Origin: JBCCSZ01 sp039199225
Lineage (GTDB): Bacteria; Bacteroidota; Bacteroidia; Chitinophagales; Saprospiraceae
Length of the DNA stretch: 18,155 nt
NCBI GenBank assembly: GCA_039199225.1
Contig: JBCCSZ010000147.1
Coordinates: 1-18,155, forward strand
Reading direction: 5' to 3'
Of this stretch, positions 14,911 to 18,155 are shown piece after piece. The number at the start of each line of letters is the position of its first letter. Positions within the stretch are counted from its first letter, which is position 1. A program made the translations under genes and the position numbers. The notes under the pieces are model-generated. The model was not told the DNA's origin. It worked only from the letters and a program-made list of their open reading frames with translations, and did not search any database.

Positions 14911-16243
14911 AATAACACTTTTATTCTTTGTGCTGCTGGCCTGTCTCCAAGTGGGAATGGCGCAGCCAAAGTTCAACTCTCCATACTCTCGTATAGGGAT
15001 AGGAGATCCGTTCGACCAGAACTTTGCACATGGGAGAGGACTAGCTGGTGTTACGGCGGCCTTCCGAAGCGCCAACGGCATCAACATCGTCAATCCGGCT
15101 TCCTATGCTTATTTGCAGACGACTTCTTTCGAAGTCGGTGTATATGGTCAATATAGTTCTTTGGAAAGTCTTGGCGAAACAGAAGACGTCTGGAGTGGCA
15201 ATCTCGGTTACTTAGCATTGGCCTTTCCAATCAAGAACCCACTCAATCAGGTACTCGACCGCGAAAAGTCGCCCTTCAGCTGGGGAATGAGCTTTTCCTT
15301 GGTCCCCTACTCCAACATTGGCTACCTGATTGATGTCGAGCAAGCCATTCCTGGCAGCGACACGGCCAATTACGCCTTTGAAGGAACGGGCGGTACGTAT
15401 CGCATACTGTGGGGAAATGGTTTTAAATACAATAACTTTTCTTTTGGGCTAAACCTTGGCTACCTCTTCGGAAGCCTGGAAAATAGTACGACCATCTCCT
15501 TTCCCAATATTCAGTCCTCCTTTACCGATCTGTTTCGGCAGGAACTCAGTATTAATGGTTTTACCTGGGATGCTGGTGTAATGTATGACTACAAGTTTAT
15601 GAAGCCCCAAAAGGATGGCTCTGAAGAATATACGGGGCGATACATATCCTTCGGCGCCTACGGACGTTCTGCCACCGGTTTTAGCAGCCGCGAGCGAGCA
15701 TTGCAGGCCCGCTCCAACCTAGACCTTACCATTCGAGAGGTAGATACTTTGTCTTTCGTCGATGATTTGAAAGGCAGTGGAAAGCTACCGGCTCAGCTGG
15801 GAATAGGTGTCATCACGGGTAAAGAGCACAAGTGGATGGCAGGGGTGCGATTCGAAACGACAGCCTGGAGCCAATATGAGAACGACGCACAGTCCGAAAA
15901 TACGGACTTACTCAATAGCTGGACCCTCAGCATCGGTGGGGAAATAACGCCCGATCATATTTCTTACAACAGCTATGCAAAGAAGATGAGTTATCGCCTG
16001 GGCGCTTTCTATGGCACAGACCCTAGAGAAGACCCACGAAACGAACAACTGAAAAGATACGGACTGACAGCCGGATTAGGCTTCCCTCTTTTTCTACCAA
16101 ACCGGAAACTTTCTTATCTTAATGTTGCAATGGAGGTCGGTCAATTCGGAACCGACAATTCACTCAAAGAATTATATGCCCGCATGACAGTGGGATTTTC
16201 CTTAAATGATAATTCCTGGTTCATTAAACGCAAATTTTACTAG
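14891..16243 (+). CDS. Putative outer-membrane beta-barrel protein of the coaX cluster
   Basis: A 450-residue protein with a signal peptide (about 1-24, cut after VGMA). The mature start contains SPYSRIGIGDP, the signature of a Bacteroidota outer-membrane family found next to coaX. The following RGLAGVTAAF and NIVNPASYA segments recall the start of FadL-like barrels, and the rest alternates short amphipathic strands with turns (FGLNLGYLFGSL, ISFGAYGRSATG). The chain ends in YARMTVGFSLNDNSWFIKRKFY with aromatic residues at the end, as expected for a barrel. It overlaps coaX by 20 bp and is followed 3 bp later by the TPR gene, so the three are almost certainly one transcript. The substrate, if it transports one, is unknown. 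Confidence 0.85.
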   Translation: MSKPSTKITLLFFVLLACLQVGMAQPKFNSPYSRIGIGDPFDQNFAHGRGLAGVTAAFRSANGINIVNPASYAYLQTTSFEVGVYGQYSSLESLGETEDVWSGNLGYLALAFPIKNPLNQVLDREKSPFSWGMSFSLVPYSNIGYLIDVEQAIPGSDTANYAFEGTGGTYRILWGNGFKYNNFSFGLNLGYLFGSLENSTTISFPNIQSSFTDLFRQELSINGFTWDAGVMYDYKFMKPQKDGSEEYTGRYISFGAYGRSATGFSSRERALQARSNLDLTIREVDTLSFVDDLKGSGKLPAQLGIGVITGKEHKWMAGVRFETTAWSQYENDAQSENTDLLNSWTLSIGGEITPDHISYNSYAKKMSYRLGAFYGTDPREDPRNEQLKRYGLTAGLGFPLFLPNRKLSYLNVAMEVGQFGTDNSLKELYARMTVGFSLNDNSWFIKRKFY

Positions 16244-16246
16244 GCC

Positions 16247-17635
16247 ATGAGAAAATCAAGATTAATATTACTCGGACTAACAACTTTTATGATGCTTGGC
16301 GGATTGTTTACTGCCTCGCTCAATGCCCAATGTGGCAAATTCAGTGAATCGCCACAAGAAGAAGCTGGCTTACAAGCCCATGTTCTTTACCGCGATCAAG
16401 TAAAAGCCAAAAACTTTGATGAGGCTTTTGACAATTGGAAAACGGCTTACGAAATTGCTCCTGCAGCAGATGGTAAACGCCCTTTCCACTACACAGATGG
16501 TCGTGCCATCTACATGCACAAATTTAAAAACAGCACAGACGAGGAGGCTAAGAAAGATTTTGCAGCCAATATCCTGAAGCTGTATGACGAGCAGATTGGT
16601 TGCTATGGTGCCGACGGTGAAGAGGCTCGCCTATTGGGTCGCAAAGCTTTTGACATGTTCTACACCCTTCGGACTTCCTACACAACGGTAAACGAAACCT
16701 TGAAGTCTGCTGTCGAAAAGGGTGGCAATGCCACGGAGTACATTACCTTCGTACCTTATGCGACCGTTGTCGAATATCTTTTCACCAATGACAAGATGGA
16801 CAAGTTGGAAGCGCGCAATGTCTACACCAAGCTCAATGAAATTGCGGACTACAACATCGAGAAAAACGAAAAGTACGGCACGCAGTTCCAGCAAGCTAAA
16901 GATGCAATGAATGGCATTTTTGCTCGGATCGAGACAGCCATATTCGATTGCGAGTATTTCGTCAAGAAATTGAAGCCTGAGTTCGACAAAGACCCAGAGA
17001 ATCCAGAAATGCTGGAAAATGGTATTCGTACGCTCAAGAAAAGAGGCTGCCCAGAAACGGAGCCACTGCTGGTCGACATGGAATCCCGATGGGCCAAATA
17101 CGCTGCTGCCGAAAATGCAAAACGTCAAGCAGAATTCGAAGCCAACAACCCTGGTGTGATGGCCAAGAAGCTTTACGACCAAGGTGATTTCAAAGGAGCC
17201 ATCGCCAAATACGAAGAGGCCATTGCCAAGGATACTGATCCTTCTAAGCAGGCTGGCTACCACTTCTCAATCGCTTCTATCCAATTCCGTAAATTGAAGA
17301 GCTACAGCACTGCCCGTGCCAGCGCTCGCAAGGCAGGTGAATTGCGCCCAGGTTGGGGACGTCCATATATGCTCATCGGAGATATGTATGGTACTTCCGC
17401 CAGGTCCTGCGGTGATTCCTGGAACCAACGCCTAGCAATTTTGGCAGCCATCGATAAATACAGATATGCCAAATCCATTGATTCTGAGGTGGCGGCAGAG
17501 GCCAATACGCGTATTTCAAAATACAGTGCTTCCAAGCCAGATCAAGAGGAAGGATTTATGAGAGGCGTGAAGTCTGGCCAGAAAGTAAAATGTGGCTGCT
17601 GGATTGGAGAAAGTGTTACTGTTAGCTTTAAGTAA
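16247..17635 (+). CDS. Exported TPR-repeat protein
   Basis: A 462-residue protein with a Sec signal peptide (about 1-27, cut after ASLNA), probably periplasmic. The first repeat-like unit is at about 45-72 (AHVLYRDQVKAKNFDEAFDN, then KTAYEIAP). TPR pairs are clearest at about 303-375 (KKLYDQGDFKGAIAKYEEAI and HFSIASIQFRKLKSYSTARA). The helical middle (150-300) is rich in Lys and Glu. The C-terminus (KSGQKVKCGCWIGESVTVSFK) is a pattern I know from Bacteroidota proteins of this group. It follows the barrel gene by 3 bp, suggesting the two products work together at the envelope. The partial lipoprotein gene downstream begins with a similar segment and looks like a paralogue. TPR assignment is solid, role is not known. 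Confidence 0.85.
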   Translation: MRKSRLILLGLTTFMMLGGLFTASLNAQCGKFSESPQEEAGLQAHVLYRDQVKAKNFDEAFDNWKTAYEIAPAADGKRPFHYTDGRAIYMHKFKNSTDEEAKKDFAANILKLYDEQIGCYGADGEEARLLGRKAFDMFYTLRTSYTTVNETLKSAVEKGGNATEYITFVPYATVVEYLFTNDKMDKLEARNVYTKLNEIADYNIEKNEKYGTQFQQAKDAMNGIFARIETAIFDCEYFVKKLKPEFDKDPENPEMLENGIRTLKKRGCPETEPLLVDMESRWAKYAAAENAKRQAEFEANNPGVMAKKLYDQGDFKGAIAKYEEAIAKDTDPSKQAGYHFSIASIQFRKLKSYSTARASARKAGELRPGWGRPYMLIGDMYGTSARSCGDSWNQRLAILAAIDKYRYAKSIDSEVAAEANTRISKYSASKPDQEEGFMRGVKSGQKVKCGCWIGESVTVSFK

Positions 17636-17643
17636 AGATTTTT

Positions 17644-17666
17644 TGAGACGGTCATGGCCGTTTTCA
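17644..17666 (+). terminator. Hairpin after the TPR gene
   Basis: TGAGACGG (17644-17651) pairs with CCGTTTTCA (17658-17666) with one bulged base and a G-U pair, around TCATGG. It lies 8 bases after the stop codon. The U residues are within the stem, so it is a moderate terminator candidate. A further hairpin, GGTTGC/GCAACC, is at 17680-17708. Confidence 0.4.
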
Positions 17667-17714
17667 CTATAGGAGTTCTGGTTGCTTTACTAAAAATTTA
17701 TTGCAACCGCTCAT

Positions 17715-17832
17715 AAGCTCCGCTTTTACCAAAGAAGGATAGGTCCAAGGGCTGAATTCTTCAAAACGACTGCCGAAAAAGGATTTGCATCACAGCATCC
17801 ATATTCGCAATCGTTCGGTAAAAGCGGAGCTT
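17715..17832. repeat. Perfect 16-bp inverted repeat with 86-nt interior and U-tract
   Basis: AAGCTCCGCTTTTACC (17715-17730) is the exact reverse complement of GGTAAAAGCGGAGCTT (17817-17832). The right arm runs into a T-rich tract (to 17837). The interior can form at least one smaller stem (GGAT..GC with GCATCC near 17781-17800). It may be a structured RNA or leader closed by a long stem, a terminator with a long loop, or a small mobile repeat. No target-site duplication is evident. Confidence 0.6.
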
Positions 17833-17844
17833 TTTTTATTTTTG
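17814..17844 (+). promoter_or_regulatory. Promoter candidate for the right-edge lipoprotein gene
   Basis: TTCG (17814-17817), 19 bases, then TATTTTTG (17837-17844) matches the Bacteroidota consensus with one mismatch. It overlaps the right arm of the 16-bp inverted repeat and lies 24 bases before the ATG at 17869. Confidence 0.4.
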
Positions 17845-17868
17845 TCAAAACATCAAACCCGACATCCA

Positions 17869-18155
17869 ATGAATTTAAGACAAACATGCAGCTATCTTTT
17901 GCTGCCCTTGCTCTGCATGCTGGCCTGTACCCCCAAAGTAAGCGACTCAACCACTCAAACCGAAACGCCTACAGAAACGACAACGACAACACCTCCGGAA
18001 GAGGAAGTTTCCAGCACTTGCAGGAATTGGAACAACAACCCACGCAAGGATGAAATCATTGAAAACCATGTTTTATATAAAGATCGCCTAAGAGAAATTC
18101 GGACCGAACAACGCAAAGGAGCTACAGCAGATGCTCAAAAGATCGACAGTCTGTA
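17869..18155 (+). CDS. Putative lipoprotein related to the TPR protein, cut off by the window edge
   Basis: The frame opens with ATG at 17869 and is still open at the end of the window (95 full codons visible). The signal peptide ends in a lipobox, MLAC, with predicted lipidated C20, so it should sit in the outer or inner membrane facing the periplasm or surface. A Thr/Glu/Pro-rich tether (about 25-48) follows. Then comes CRNWNNNPRKDEIIENHVLYKDR, which resembles the mature N-terminus of the upstream TPR protein (same Cys, Pro and HVLY-[RK]-D pattern). It is therefore probably a TPR-type paralogue in lipidated form. Whether the TPR repeats follow cannot be seen. It appears to have its own promoter rather than relying on the upstream genes. 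Confidence 0.75.
   Translation, partial: MNLRQTCSYLLLPLLCMLACTPKVSDSTTQTETPTETTTTTPPEEEVSSTCRNWNNNPRKDEIIENHVLYKDRLREIRTEQRKGATADAQKIDSL

Noticed and set aside
17726..17950. Minus-strand 74-codon frame at the right end
   Set aside because: Overlaps the inverted repeat and the lipoprotein signal peptide, which has a clear lipobox on the plus strand.
1..18155. CRISPR array, tRNA, rRNA, insertion sequence or prophage
   Set aside because: No spaced direct repeats, tRNA-like cloverleafs, transposase or phage motifs were seen on either strand.

Overview
The window comes from a member of the Bacteroidota, most likely the Saprospiraceae/Lewinellaceae branch. The phylum call rests on several independent signs. 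One protein ends in a type IX secretion (T9SS) type A sorting domain. Two proteins carry a CarboxypepD_reg-like domain and a SusC-type plug motif. The gene order coaX - outer membrane protein - TPR protein is typical of the phylum, and the thymidine kinase has the usual Bacteroidota N-terminus. Several intergenic regions contain the Bacteroidota promoter TTTG-N19/20-TAnnTTTG. The family call is an impression only. No tRNA, rRNA, CRISPR array, insertion sequence or phage gene was seen.

Left part (1-3216, all minus strand). The 5' end of a lipoprotein gene runs off the left edge. Its unusual leader holds a promoter, a terminator-type hairpin and a 13-bp inverted repeat that covers the start codon. 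To its right is a probable three-gene unit: a small unknown gene (possibly frameshifted), a soluble histidine kinase and a receiver-only response regulator. A very good promoter lies at 3185-3216.

Middle (3379-7666). A subtilisin-family (S8) peptidase with a C-terminal SPOR domain and no visible signal peptide converges on a rhomboid protease gene, with 9 bp between them. A conserved Bacteroidota protein of unknown function with a Pro/Val/Lys-rich linker lies upstream of the rhomboid. It is divergent from tdk (thymidine kinase).

VWA region (7827-12278, minus strand). Two neighbouring paralogues share an N-terminal module: signal peptide, CarboxypepD_reg-like domain, very basic linker, and a short TonB-plug-like motif without a beta-barrel. 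After this module they diverge. One has a YfbK-type von Willebrand unit. The other has a different VWA domain and a T9SS sorting domain. This is the most unusual protein architecture in the window.

Right part (12466-18155, plus strand). purH (last two steps of IMP synthesis) is read from an almost textbook promoter. It is followed by coaX (TTG start), an outer-membrane beta-barrel protein overlapping coaX by 20 bp, and a TPR protein 3 bp further on. After a 233-bp gap with several inverted repeats, including a perfect 16-bp pair 86 nt apart, a second lipoprotein runs off the right edge. Its start resembles the TPR protein.
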